64,000 nt of DNA from Medicago truncatula. Its lineage: Eukaryota > Streptophyta > Magnoliopsida > Fabales > Fabaceae. This document shows positions 24,725 through 36,729 of the stretch, in pieces. Within the stretch, counting starts at the first letter, position 1. Each line of letters starts with the position of its first letter. The stretch is taken from assembly GCF_003473485.1 (NCBI RefSeq), contig NC_053046.1, positions 34,177,332 through 34,241,331 of the forward strand. The letters run 5' to 3'. The notes under the pieces were generated by a model, which worked only from the letters and a program-made list of their open reading frames with translations, did no database searches and was not told the origin of the DNA. Both the position numbers and the translations under genes were made by a program.

Positions 24725-26827
24725 TCAGACTATATCTCCACCGTTGAAGCTGTTCTCTGATGTGGAAGTAGAGATGGTGAGTATACCATCACAGTCAGAT
24801 ACACTATCTTGCAAGCTCATTAAGAGGTGAGAGTGTGAAGTACTGAGACCCGTAGAAGGCTTCGTTCTCGGTACAATTGGCACTTCAGCTTCACCTCCTA
24901 GCATCTGAACCACGCTTCTCATTGTTGGTCTAGCCAAAGGATCAGGGTGTGAGCAAGCTAACCCAACCAAGAGTACCCTTGTCATCCCCGCTTCATCGAA
25001 CTCGCCCTCAAGCCTTGGATCAACTGCCGCTAACAACCTTCCTTCCCTGTGTAAACTCCAAACCCATTCCACCAAATTGCTACTCACTCCAACCTTGCCA
25101 ACACCAGCAGCATCTTTCTCTATTGGTCTCCTCCCACTAGCCACCTCAAGAACCACAGCACCATAACTAAACACGTCGGTTTTGTCGGTGGCTTTACCTG
25201 TAAGGAGATACTCGGGTGCTAGATACCCCATTGTTCCAGCAGCCACCGTCGCATCCGGAGATTTGTCATGCTCAGTTTGCCTTGCTAATCCAAAATCTCC
25301 CAAACGCGCATTGAACCCTTCGTCCAACATTATGTTACTAGTCTTAATATCTCTATGAATTACCTGATTTTCACACTCTTGATGCAAGTAAGCCAAAGCG
25401 GACGCCACACCCAATAAAATCTTTCGGCGGTGAGGCCACGGAAGAGGCGTTCTAGCCTCGAACAAAGCCTTATCCAAACTACCATTAGGCATCAAATCAT
25501 ACACCAACAAAATCTCGCCTTTCTCATGACACCATCCTTGAAGTCTTACAAGATTCCGATGTCTAAGGCTACCAATTATAGACAACTCAGATAAAAACTC
25601 ATTCTTACCTTGACTACTATGACTACATCTCTTCACAGCAATAATGTCACCATTCTCAGTCAAAATTCCCTTATACACAGTCCCAAATGCACCATGACCA
25701 ATAATCCTATTAGCATTGAAACACTTTGTAGCAGATTTAAGCTCCTTGTAACTAAACTGCTTAGGCATTTTAATTATCTCCGATCCAAGCGAATCAAATC
25801 TACTCACACGCTTCACTTTCTTCGAATACAACCAAATCATAGACCCAGCAAAAAGTGCTAAAACAAAAGCACCAGCAGTAACAACACCAGCAACAGCTCC
25901 CAAACCCTGCTTACACAACCCATTATGACAACTCTTCTTACTCTCTTTTCTTTCCTCATTCGAAGAATTCATTGTTGGAGCCATAGAAGGAGGCGGTGAC
26001 CTTGCTGAATTCGCCGTGGTATTCATCATACTAACTGCTGGAGGAGGCGACAAACCACCCGAACCCGTCATAAAAGATGAGCTAAAACTCCACCATTCAA
26101 TCCTATGAATCTCTGTACTACCTTGAGTAGAACCAGAAAAGCCAACATACATAAAATCATTCAAATACAAGCCCATATCAAGATTCATAGTCAAAATTGG
26201 ATCTTTAGGCTTCAAATTAGAATAAGAAACCCAAACATTAAACCCATTATTAGATCCATCAAATTCAATCCAAGCATTGACACTATCACCACTTTTAAGA
26301 TCAACCCCAATTGAATCCAAATCACCAACTTTACTAGAAACAACACTATTAAGATCAACACCAACATGATTCCCATTAATATCCTTAAACTCAACATCCA
26401 TAAGGGTATCAAATTCAACCGCCACAAACCCATTTCCGGCAAGACCAAGATAACCACCAGCGTCACCAAGAGATTCATCGTCCGGTGAGATTATAAAGGC
26501 AAGTCCACCGCCGATGGAAGAAGGGTTCAAATTGGTGACTGAGAAAGAAAAGAAAGTGGTGAAGCTCGCCGGAGTGGTGGTGCCCGGTTGACGGAATCTG
26601 ATTGGACGGGAATATAATGCTTGACCGGCGCCGGAAAATGGAACGGTGAGGTCACGTGTGAGTGTGACGGTGCCGTTGTTGAGATGAGCGTCGCCGAGAA
26701 GTTTGAGGCTTGTGAGTGTTAAGGTTCCGAAGTCGAATTCGGTGGAAGCGATTATTGAGAAGGTGAAGCTGAAAAATGAAAGAGTGAAGAAGAAGAAGAA
26801 GAAGGAAGAGAGAGAAAGTTGAGACAT
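24725..26827 (-). CDS. L-type lectin-domain receptor kinase, clade VIII type, 700 aa
   Basis: Plasma-membrane receptor kinase with an extracellular legume-lectin domain. Order: signal peptide 1-28 (run of Phe), lectin domain about 29-252 (VAVEFDTLMD, GNHVGVDLNS, MYVGFSGSTQGSTEIHRIEWW), Pro/Ser-rich stalk, membrane segment about 309-334, kinase from about 371. Kinase motifs: GHGAFGTVYKG, the IAVKR lysine at 399, HRDIKTSN (491-498, an RD kinase), DFG at 511-513, AGTMGYLAPEY. The combination and tail match the LecRK-VIII group (VIII.1/VIII.2 of Arabidopsis). A single uninterrupted exon is usual for LecRKs. The ATG is the first in frame and directly precedes the signal peptide. The region upstream (26850-27050) has GAAAAT and GA repeats typical of a plant 5' leader. 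The ligand cannot be told from sequence. Confidence 0.96.
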   Translation of the reverse strand: MSQLSLSSFFFFFFTLSFFSFTFSIIASTEFDFGTLTLTSLKLLGDAHLNNGTVTLTRDLTVPFSGAGQALYSRPIRFRQPGTTTPASFTTFFSFSVTNLNPSSIGGGLAFIISPDDESLGDAGGYLGLAGNGFVAVEFDTLMDVEFKDINGNHVGVDLNSVVSSKVGDLDSIGVDLKSGDSVNAWIEFDGSNNGFNVWVSYSNLKPKDPILTMNLDMGLYLNDFMYVGFSGSTQGSTEIHRIEWWSFSSSFMTGSGGLSPPPAVSMMNTTANSARSPPPSMAPTMNSSNEERKESKKSCHNGLCKQGLGAVAGVVTAGAFVLALFAGSMIWLYSKKVKRVSRFDSLGSEIIKMPKQFSYKELKSATKCFNANRIIGHGAFGTVYKGILTENGDIIAVKRCSHSSQGKNEFLSELSIIGSLRHRNLVRLQGWCHEKGEILLVYDLMPNGSLDKALFEARTPLPWPHRRKILLGVASALAYLHQECENQVIHRDIKTSNIMLDEGFNARLGDFGLARQTEHDKSPDATVAAGTMGYLAPEYLLTGKATDKTDVFSYGAVVLEVASGRRPIEKDAAGVGKVGVSSNLVEWVWSLHREGRLLAAVDPRLEGEFDEAGMTRVLLVGLACSHPDPLARPTMRSVVQMLGGEAEVPIVPRTKPSTGLSTSHSHLLMSLQDSVSDCDGILTISTSTSENSFNGGDIV

Positions 26828-27253
26828 TGATGAGAGAGAGTGAAGTGAAGTAGTGAAGAGAGTGTTGTTAATGCTGTTTCAATTGGTGTTTATGTTTATG
26901 TTTTTGTATTTTTCTGAGAAATTGAGTATAGGCATTGAAATTGAAATTGAAAATGAAAATGAAAATGAAAGAAGAGGTGTGAAAGTTTCTTTGTTCACGG
27001 GAGAGATTTTTGAGAGAGAGAGAGTGACAGAGAATCCCATGGGAAACTGAACAAGACAGGTGGATGGTTAACACGCATGTTTATCTTTTTTTTTAACGGT
27101 TATTTTTTTCTTGTCTTTTCTTCTTTTTGTTTTTCTTCTACTTCATTAATATACTATTGACTTAAAGCTAAGTAAATGGATTTGTTTTGGATACTTGATT
27201 TAATTTTCGTATATACTTTTGGATTAGGTATAATAAAGGAGTATACCCCGTTA

Positions 27254-27399
27254 CTCCTTTGGTCCTATTTATAAGAAACAATTAACCTTTTTGATTAATT
27301 GTATAAATAATATATTTAGTCTATATTATATATCGAATATATTAATTATTCAATGAATTTAAAAAGACAATTTTTTCTTATAAATAAGACCGGATGAAG
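27254..27399. mobile_element. Stowaway-like MITE
   Basis: Left end CTCCTTTGGTCCTATTTATA after a TA; right end reads CTTCATCCGGTCTTATTTAT on the other strand. These are inverted copies with the CTCC-x-GGTC wording of Stowaway elements, and the arms stay complementary far inward. The right-hand TA has changed to AA. Confidence 0.6.
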
Positions 27400-27900
27400 A
27401 ATTAATTAATATTTTAATAATATTGTCAAAAAAATAATCTAAAAATCAAACCGAATCGAACGATTTGATTGATTAATTTCCAAGAATGATATTATTGCAG
27501 TTGTTTGTGTTCTAATTTAGCAATTAAGTATAGTTAAATCGTGATTTAGAGATCTTGTCAATTTGAAGTATGGTTTAATTTTAAAAAATCGATACTAATA
27601 GACAAACAGTAGATTGTTTTGTCGTGACGTGGTGTTGGTATTGAGATTGATACATTATTTTAACGTTGTCTTAGCTTATGATTTGAATACACCGTTGTAA
27701 CTACATCACGCAATTAGTTATCATATAACTATTTGATCTAAAACCGACGCCTGAGATTGATTATAGTTGACTTATGCAGTGTCTAATATGAAACGTCCAA
27801 TTTAAAATCGATGGTTGAGATTTAAAACAATGTGTAAATAGTGTCTAGATCCTTAGTTTCATGCATATCTATTTGTCTTCATGCATCTATTTTGAACAAG

Positions 27901-28318
27901 GATGTCAATGGGTACCCATGGATACGGATAGTATGATATCTGTTCCCGCCCCGTTGGATAAATATGATACCCGTGCCCGTCCCGTATCCTCTTGGGTACC
28001 CACTACGCGGGTATCCATGAAATTTTGAATTTATTTATTTTATGGTACAAATAATAACTTTTTTTAATTAAAAAAAAAACTTCAACTTTTAAACATCTAT
28101 ACATAATCCATTAGGAATTTCATAAATAACACATAATCAATAGAAAATTCATGATTCTTACATAATACATAGGTTATGTTTCATGATGTGAATGAAGTGG
28201 AAACGGTAAACTTAATAAGATGAATTAAAAAAACTAAAAATAAAAATAGGTTATTAATGAGGAATCTTAAGTGAGCCGTAAAATTTTCTTCAATAAGATA
28301 ACAAATTTAAGTAATAAG

Positions 28319-28375
<57 letters not shown>

Positions 28376-28578
28376 AATATTTTAGTAATTTAATTTATTA
28401 TCAGGTATGAGTACCTATGGATATGGATACAATCAAATCCGTGTCCGTATCCATATAATGATGGGTAGTCGAATACCCGTTTATTATACCCATAGATATC
28501 TTTTTAACTATCTGTCCTGTACCCATGACGGATTTTATCCACGAGTACCTGTGAGCATGAGTATTTTTGCCACCCCTA
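27901..28578. mobile_element. hAT-like nonautonomous element with TA microsatellite
   Basis: Left end AGGATGTCAATGGGTACCCA; right end reads on the other strand TAGGGGTGGCAAAAATACTC. The subterminal regions are full of GGGTAC / GGATACGG / CCCGTGCCCG words in both orientations, as in certain plant hAT-like miniature elements. A TA run of about 50 bases (28322-28371) sits inside. No exact 8-bp target duplication could be fixed because the flanks contain local repeats (CTTCATGCATCTATT on both sides). Confidence 0.5.
28322..28371. repeat. (TA)n microsatellite
   Basis: About 25 uninterrupted TA units inside the hAT-like element; likely length-polymorphic. Confidence 0.95.
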
Positions 28579-30123
28579 ATTTATTTTGAAGATGTCTTAC
28601 TTCATGCATCTATTTCTTTGTGTTTTTGCACCGTTATGCACCACCATGCTTTAGTACTCCTTGTATGTTTTGAATACGTTTTTCTATTTTTGTGAAATTT
28701 AATTCTGAGTATCATACTTTGACTAGCCGACACTTGACTAGCACCACAACCGAGTGCACCACCTCTTAAGTCAAAATACATGCAAATCAGTTCTCTCAAA
28801 ATAAAAATTATGTAATCAGTATTCATATTATAGTCAACTAAAAAAATATAAATGTTTGTTGCTTTCAAGTTATAAAAAATCAAACTAATCATGATTATCT
28901 ATTTCAACGACACCAATAATAATACAATATGATAAAGAAAATATAATCTAAATTCTTTTTGTAATGACACCAACAATAATTTTATTATAGAAAAAGTTGT
29001 TTAAGGATATAATTGGAATGATGAAAAAGTAAGTATAAATATACTCATTTAGTTTGTTACACATTTTAAATGAAAAGGAAAAATAAAAAATAAATATATA
29101 TTCATATCGTGTTTGTTACAATAGTTTTAATATTTAAATTTATTCTTATTTATTTGTTACATGTGTTATTTGTATTGAAAATTGAGGGTATTTTTAAAAA
29201 GAAAAATACAACTAAAAAATACTGAAAGGGGTAATTTTCTTTAAATATAGTATAGATCATACACCTTACCAACGAAAGTGAAAATTTATATATTCATCAA
29301 ATAAGTTCACAAATATATGCACACATGATACAATATAATTAGATGTATGCGTAAATGTTTATATATCGATAATAATGCATAAAGAAGTTAAACTCCAAAT
29401 TATTTTTATAATCAAAATACATAACCATTCCATAAGGAATGTACTGTCTTTAGACCTTTATGGTTAGCAGTCATATGATATGATTAGTTTTTCGCAATAT
29501 ATGAAATAAATGTATTCTTTAGCTTAGTACGAAAAAAAGGTAATCTTTGGCACACCAAAATAATAAATGAAGGTATTCTTTAGATTACTAAGAAAGCAAA
29601 CTAAAAAGTGCATGTAAAAGTCATTAATCATATATTTTTAAGAAAAGTGATGTTAATATACATTTGACTCTATTGATTATATTTAATGATAGTATAGTAA
29701 AAACACTTTTCATAATTAATGTCTCTTTTCTATGCAATTAAATAAAATGAAGGATAAAAATGAGATGAACTTTTAGTTAATTAAACAATTCCTCATTCCC
29801 ATTTTTTTTCCTTTCTCAAATTATAAGTTGTCAACCAGCTTATTGTGCTTGTTAAACAGACCCAACAAACTAATAAAGGTTGAGTTTAGCATAATTGACT
29901 AAATTTTCATAATGTAGTGAATCAATATTCAAATTTCAATCGATAGAAATGCTCATTCATATTTAATATTTTTTTAAAAGACACTCATATTTAATATGTG
30001 ATATGTCTCAAATAAGATTTTCTCTGATGAAGGAAACTTATATTAGGAAAAAAAAAGAGTATGAATAATTAATTTCTTTTGTCAAAAAAAAAATTAATAT
30101 TTTTATGTAAATGATTAATTATT

Positions 30124-30410
30124 GGGTTAATTACGTAAATGGTTCCTATAAATATTCATAATTTTATTTTTAGTCCCTACAAAATCAAATCACAGTTTTT
30201 AGTTTCTAAAAAATTTTCCACCAACATTTTTAGTCCCTATCAAATTTTTCCATCAACATTTTTAATCTCTGTCAAAAATTTTCATCAACATTTTTTGTCC
30301 CTAAAATGTTTAAAGAAAATGTCACAGGGACTAAAAAGTGTGATTTTATTTTATAAGAACTAAAAATAAAACTGCGAATATTTATAGGGACTAAAAACTT
30401 AATTAACCCT
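30124..30410. mobile_element. MITE of the GGGTTAA...TTAACCC type
   Basis: Begins GGGTTAATTACGTAAATGGT and ends ACTTAATTAACCC plus one T. Both arms carry CCTATAAATATTC and its complement, followed by TAGTCCCTA words. It is 287 bp and non-coding apart from a chance 74-codon frame. Related in end sequence to the element at 16605-16996. Confidence 0.6.
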
Positions 30411-31132
30411 TATTAATATTGTTAGTGTTTTTATGTTGAAAGTTGAGTTCGAATTTATGATTTTCTTATCAGTCCGCTCTTACATTCTTCCACCATGCAA
30501 CCACCAATCATCATTATAGGTAACATAATTAGCAATGTTTCTTTATCGTAGATATGACATTTACAATTTGCAAGTGCATAACCCAAACCATCGAGCTAGA
30601 TAACACTTGCTTTTATGACTGAATTCCATTAATCGAAAACATAATTTATGTTTAATCATTGTGTTAAGAGTGGTGTATATTTAATTAAGAAAGGTTAAGT
30701 TAGCGTATGAATGCGTTAAAATGAAATATGCAGACAAATTCTTAGCCTCGAGTCAAGGACTCTCATTCTCTCTTTCCCCGTCACAATCACGGACATGTGC
30801 ACTAACCACAATGTATTCTGTATCCATCCCTTTTATGCGTACGTCTTTTTATATTTATTCCCTCCTTTGCTTCCTCATTTTCTAAGGTACACTACCTTTT
30901 CACGTGCTAACTAACGGTATTCATGAAAATATATACTCTATGAAAATGACAAGTTAAATGAATAAAGAAATAATTTGTGAAACACGAAACATTTCTCGGA
31001 TTAAAGATGTTTTGGTGTCTGACACCAACACGACACTTATAATATATTGAAATATTTTATTTTATTAAATTATTATTCATGTCGGTGTTTTTGTTGCGTT
31101 CGATATCCGTGTCTATATTTGTGCTTTATCGG

Positions 31133-31764
31133 TATGGGTGGAAATAGGTTAAGCCGAATTAGGCTTTGTAAGGCCTAAGCCTGGCCTGTCAAAATTTTTA
31201 AGGCCTAAGCTTGACCTGCGGTCTGTCATAGACTTGTTTTTTAAATTTGAGTCCGACCTTTTGAAAGTTTGTTACGGTCTATTTAAAAGTTTATATCATA
31301 AGAACATCTTTAAATAAACAATGTGATATAAGTTTAAATAGGCTAGCGAACTATAGATCAATTTAATTAAACTATCTTTTGATAATCGACATGAGTTTTT
31401 ACGGAATTTGACTATATATTGTATCATATTTCAATTCTAGTTTATAATAATACATTTTTATATGCGAAAAATTAATGTATACTAATAAACTTAAATTATT
31501 GAAAAAGTTAACAAATTTATATTTTAATTCAAAATACAAAATATAATATAATAAGAAATAATATTATTCATATTGATTTAAATAGGCTGGCCTACTAGGC
31601 TTAAAAGGCTTTTTGTTTGGCTTATGACTTAACCTCTTAAACTAAATAGACTTTTTTGAAAAGCCTATGCCTTCTCTATTTAAGAAAAAAGTCTGGCCTG
31701 ATCTGGTCTGTCGTAGGCTAGGTCGTAGGCCCTTGTAGTCCGACCTGGCCTATTCCCATCCCTA
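31133..31764. mobile_element. hAT-like nonautonomous element, 632 bp
   Basis: Left end TATGGGTGGAAATAGGTTAA; the right end reads on the other strand TAGGGATGGGAATAGGCCAG. Inner arms share AGGCCTAAGC/AGGCTTTT words and CCTGGCCTG motifs. The flanks are TTTATCGG (31125-31132) and TTTATCGA (31765-31772), an 8-bp target duplication with one mismatch, as expected for hAT transposition. It has no transposase frame. Confidence 0.6.
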
Positions 31765-33196
31765 TTTATCGAATATAATAAAGCAAAATGATTTTCTATT
31801 TTATTAAAAAAAATAGTTAATTTAAGTCGAACTACAAATATAAGGTTAGAAGCATTCAACTTTAGTTAAAAAATAATAATTTCTTTTTAATTTTTAATTT
31901 TTTCAGTATGACCCATAAATTTACTATACCAATCGTATGTGAGTGTAATATTGTAATTTTAAATGCTGCGTTATTAGTATAGCTTGCAGTTTGAATATTG
32001 CCAAGATTCTTGCTAACAACATATGAGTAGAAAAGAATAAAGGGAGGTAGTAATAATTTTTTCTATATATTTAAGATAAAAAGAACAAAGGGAGGAAAAA
32101 GGACTTTATTTTTCTTGCTTTTTATATTTACAAGGATCCAATAGTAGAATTGGAAACGAATCCACCCTTTGTTATTTTGTGTTACTTTTTCTTTCTTTGG
32201 TTATTCCTTTCCTTTGGAGATGATGTCTTGATGATTTCAAGTTTGGTAAGGATATGTTATTTTAAGAATTTGGATTCTCTACTATCGCTTAAATAACGCA
32301 TTCACGCCATCATCATGTTGTAGCAAGATCGAATGATGGAGATTTTAAGATCCGGATTTTAGTTTAATCTACAAAAAACACCAAAATAATTTATCGAAAT
32401 TGGCACTATCCGATCTTTATCCAACAGTCATTGATGTCATCGACATAATGACCGCGTAAATGCAGAATTTTGGTGACACATGATTTCGTTATTTTACACT
32501 ATTAAAAAGTTAATGGAAGCTTTTAAAAAAGGAACATCAACACTATTTTTTTATGAAAAGGACATCAACACTAAAAAATGGACAAGAGAAACAAGTTCAA
32601 TTAAAACAGCCAACCGGAAAATGTTGCTCAAGAAACGCTTGTTTAAAGTGGACAAATGAAAACATACACCAATATTTCATTGAATATTGATGTGCACGCA
32701 ACGTTTGTTTCAACAATTTCATAATAACAAGAAATAAATGGACCGTTATGATAAATAATTTGCATTAGAATAGTCTAAGAGGCTATTTTTCAATGATGAT
32801 ATCATTGTTTTATGATAAGTATAGATAAGATGCTGTTCCCACCTCAACAACTCATAAAGGTATATAAATGGAGCCAACCTTTTAGTCCTCTAACTTTACC
32901 AAACTTATACTCAAACTATGTGCCTTTTTGACATTTTGGTTACTTCATCTAAAAGCCCTATATGCTACCTTTCCACAAAGTTATGTAGCATCTCTTTGGT
33001 CTCAATATACACTTATGTTTTTTTATTTGTAAAATTTCCTTCACGAATATATTAACTAGTGTCTCTGAAGCACTGGTTAGCAAGATCCAAGAAAAAATTC
33101 ATAGTTAAATTTTTTTTATATACATATATGTATGCGCGCACGTGGGCATATACATGCATGTGAATTGTGTGTGCGAGCAAAGTAGTTTGATAGTAG

Positions 33197-33474
33197 TCTT
33201 AGAAATCGTGGTTGGGTCTAACATAACCCCTCAAAACCGGTTTGTGAGGTGATGATTGCCTCCACTTATAAACACATTGTCAGATCATCCTCTATTCAAT
33301 GTAGGACTCTTAACACACCCCTCACGACCAGCACTATTGGGTTTGGTTCGTTGACATAAATGGTGGGTGACCCGATAGCAGAAACCTGATAGCAGATGGC
33401 CCAATGGATCTTGAAGAGGCTCTAATATCATCTTAGAAATTGTGGTTGAGTCTAACACAACCCCACAAAACCGA
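33197..33474. repeat. Partial tandem repeat of a legume retroelement-like unit
   Basis: TCTTAGAAATCGTGGTTGGG (33197) recurs as TCTTAGAAATTGTGGTTGAG at 33431, both followed by TCTAACA-AACCCC and AAAACCG. The unit is 234 bp. The intervening wording (CCACTTATAAACACATTGTC, AGGACTCTTAACACACCCCT) is that of dispersed LTR-derived repeats common in legumes. Confidence 0.45.
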
Positions 33475-34897
33475 CTTAAATGGTATTTTTACCTGCTTAA
33501 ATGAAAATGCTAGCAAAGTAATTTCCTCCCCAGTGAAAAATATTATTAATTCTTGTTATCTCTTAAAAGATTTCACACATGTGGGGGAGTTATCCTAAAT
33601 AGTATGTGTGTGGTATGGATTGTTTTATGTGGCAGTATGAATATCATCAGTACATAGTGTGGATAATTCTGTTGGGAATTTGCTAGGGTTTGCCATGCTG
33701 CACAGTTGACAAGGGTCCCATATATGGTTTGGAATTTGGACGTTTGGTGGCATTGCTGATTCACTTGAACCAGGAAGTGTTAAATCATCATTTCTTGTTT
33801 ATTTTGTAGGGCTACTCTTCAAGTGTGTTGGATCATTGTTGCCTACAAATGTTGTATGTTTTTTCATATAGTTTAAGTGGGCACACACATGTCACATGCT
33901 CAGCAACTTAATTGTACATTATTTTTATCATGTTTTATGTTTTCCCTAATTTTTCTGGTGAGATCCATTTGAGTTTTTCTTTTTGGTCCCTCCCTTACCT
34001 TAATAGGAGTATATGTTTGTCATTTTTATCTTTTACCTAATAATCCTTTTGAGTTTTAGTTATTTATTTTTCAAGATGTTATGCACGTTTGCCCTTTTAG
34101 CATCCATTTATGTTAATTGAGAGCTGAATTGACAGTTAATTTGTATTCCAATCTGAAACTCAGGTTCACAAACGTCCATTTCCCTGTGATATATAATATT
34201 TTGCTTAAGTGGCATTCTTCATAAATATTTCCTGACAAATCATTTCAAACTTCATGATTATTTACATCAATAATGTGATTAACTTAAAAGAGTATATATT
34301 TGAAACAAAACTTAACAAATTGAATGAAATGTTAAGGGATATATCTTCAAGCTTAATCAAAGTTTAGTCAATCATTACGGTCGTATCTGATTTAATGGAT
34401 TATTCTCTGCAGTTACATGTAAATGATATCTGGTTAAATAAAATGATACAAACATATTTCATGTGTTATTAAGGGTTATATTATCATAAAGTTATAAAAA
34501 AATGTAAAAAAAAATGGATTTATATCCTATTAGTATACCCGTACATCAATAATGCTTAAAAAACATAGTACATCGATAATGACTTATTTAACTGCTTTAA
34601 TTAATTGAAAAAATTGTGTTGCTGATTATAAATCTCAACAACTCACTGTTAATTCGTGTAATGGAGCCAAATGATGGATACTTCCACTTAGGCTTTCCAA
34701 GTTCACTATGCATGCTTGATGTGAAGTCACTTTCAGAAGACACAACAATAATGGATCTTAAAAGTTTAGCTTTAACGACGTTTAATGTTGATTTTGATCA
34801 AATAGGGAAGTTTCTTCAATAATAAAAGTAACAAGGTGGACCCATACCAATGGGCCTTGTCTGCGCAACAAACTGATGTGATGATCAATTTTTCAAC

Positions 34898-35919
34898 GAT
34901 TTATGCTCTTCCCCCGGCACAAAACACCTACGCCTTACAGCCATGCTCAAAATACCCATGCGCTACTTAAGTAACGCTGCGTAACTTAACTCACGTAGCG
35001 TGAATTAAGTCACGCAGAGTTACTGTTTTCGTACAAAACCCATCAGTCCATACTTCAAGCACCATTTTCTTTCCCTCCACCTTCAAAAACCCAAAAAGTG
35101 CGAATTTTTGGGTCAAAATTCTCATCCCAAACCATTGCAAATCGTCATGAAGCAAGTTTCTACACTCATCAAGCACCAAATATCAGGTATTGTATCATCA
35201 AAACTCATCTCATTTTCTGGTTTTTGTGCTTGGTTCATATGTTTTTCTGTATTTTTGAATTTTAATGAATTTGTGTTTATGTATTTGGATCATTTATTTG
35301 AGATTTTGTGATTTTGAGAATTTAAAGACAAATTGATGTAATTTGGATTGTTTATGTGTCATTATGTGCGATTAAGTGATTACGCGTCATTAACGACGGA
35401 TTTGTATAATTTGGATCGTTTATATGTTATTATGTGATTTTGAACGATGAATTTTGGTTATTTGGACCGTTATGTGATTTGGGGAATTTAAGTGCATATT
35501 CATGTAATTTGGATCGTTTACGTATCGTTAATTATGATTAAGGGATTACGGGTCATTACCGGCGAATTTGTGTAATTTGTACTGTTTAGATCGTTATGTG
35601 TGATTATGAGAAAAACAATGTTTTTGTGTAATTTTGATCGATTGTGTCGTATTATCCGATAATCTTGTTAAACTGGTGTAATTCGGTCTGATTATTAGCG
35701 TGTAAAGATTACGGGTCATTAATGACATACTTTGCATTCAATGCATATCAGTATAGCGTGAGTTAACTTACGCTTGTGTTAACACTTTAAGTGAGTTAAC
35801 TCACGCAGTGTTTTACACATGCGCGTCTTAAGTGACGATGCGTTAGTTAACTAACACATGTGTATTTTGGTCAGTTTTGTTGGGTGCGAGCGAAAAGTGT
35901 AGCGGGGAGAGCAAAAATC
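34898..35919. mobile_element. Mutator-like nonautonomous element, 1,022 bp
   Basis: Flanked by a perfect 9-bp direct repeat TTTTTCAAC (34889-34897 and 35920-35928), the target-site size of Mutator-like elements. Ends are imperfect inverted repeats: left GATTTATGCTCTTCCCCCGG, right (other strand) GATTTTTGCTCTCCCCGCTA. Subterminal zones carry many GTTAACTCACGC / GCGTAACTTAA words in both orientations. Inside is a degenerate 166-bp tandem duplication: TAATTTGGATCGTTTA-type words start at 35339, 35407, 35505 and 35573. No transposase or convincing captured gene is visible. Confidence 0.75.
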
Positions 35920-35945
35920 TTTTTCAACAAACAACTCATAATATA

Positions 35946-36116
35946 GTACCTCTTGTCATTATTATAAGCAAAAAATCAACTTTTTAGGTTCATTTATTAA
36001 ATGATGTATTTAGTCTATAATATAGACTAAATACATCATTATTATAGACTAAATACATCATTTAATGAATGAACCTAAAAAGTTGATTTTTTGCTTATAA
36101 TAGTGACCAGAGGAAG
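35946..36116. mobile_element. Stowaway-like MITE, nearly palindromic
   Basis: A 171-bp palindrome flanked by TA (35944-35945, 36117-36118). The left arm has CTCTTGTCATTATTATAAGC and the right arm is its near-perfect complement through AAAAAATCAACTTTTTAGGT and GATGTATTTAGTCTATAAT. The ATAGACTAAATACATCAT block is present one extra time at the centre. It would fold into a long hairpin if transcribed. Confidence 0.7.
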
Positions 36117-36729
36117 TAAACGGGTTTCTATAACGTGTGGTTAGAGTTCTATTTCAATTTTAATGATGATAATGAGTCTCTCTGATCATCATGTATAAAC
36201 ACGTCTTTTTTAGTCTAATTTTTATATTGTATGAAGAAAAAAAAAGTTAAATCTTTATGCAAAAGATTAAATGTTGGGAGATGTCAATGAATTTCCCTTC
36301 ATAAAATACCATCAACGGATTTTCGAATGATACCTTAAATATAAATGGATCTTTCGGGTTGTTTTTATTTTGCTAAAAAAATTCAGTTGCAATCACACTA
36401 TAGTTGAGGTAAACCTCTAAAATCGAATAGCACTTTAAAAGATACTTACAAAAAATTTGCATCAACTGTAGAAGTTGAATTGACACCTTTGTGAGATATG
36501 TAGATGCTATATTTAAAGAGAAATGATATTTGAACATTCATTTTATGATAATTTTTGTGACAATTTTCTCTCTCATACTCACATTACTTTTTACTTTATT
36601 TATCTATTGTTTTGGTTTTCGTGTAAATACCAACTTTTTCTTTATAAATTATGATTGTCCCAAAAGTTGTCAACCAAATGGTTGTTCAAATAACACTCCT
36701 CATATTTAAGTAGGATCTTATCCTTTTTT

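Noticed and set aside
34991-35311. Short frames inside the Mutator-like element that might be a captured gene
   Set aside because: Only about 65 codons on each strand, overlapping, with no recognised domain; mentioned only as a possibility in the finding.
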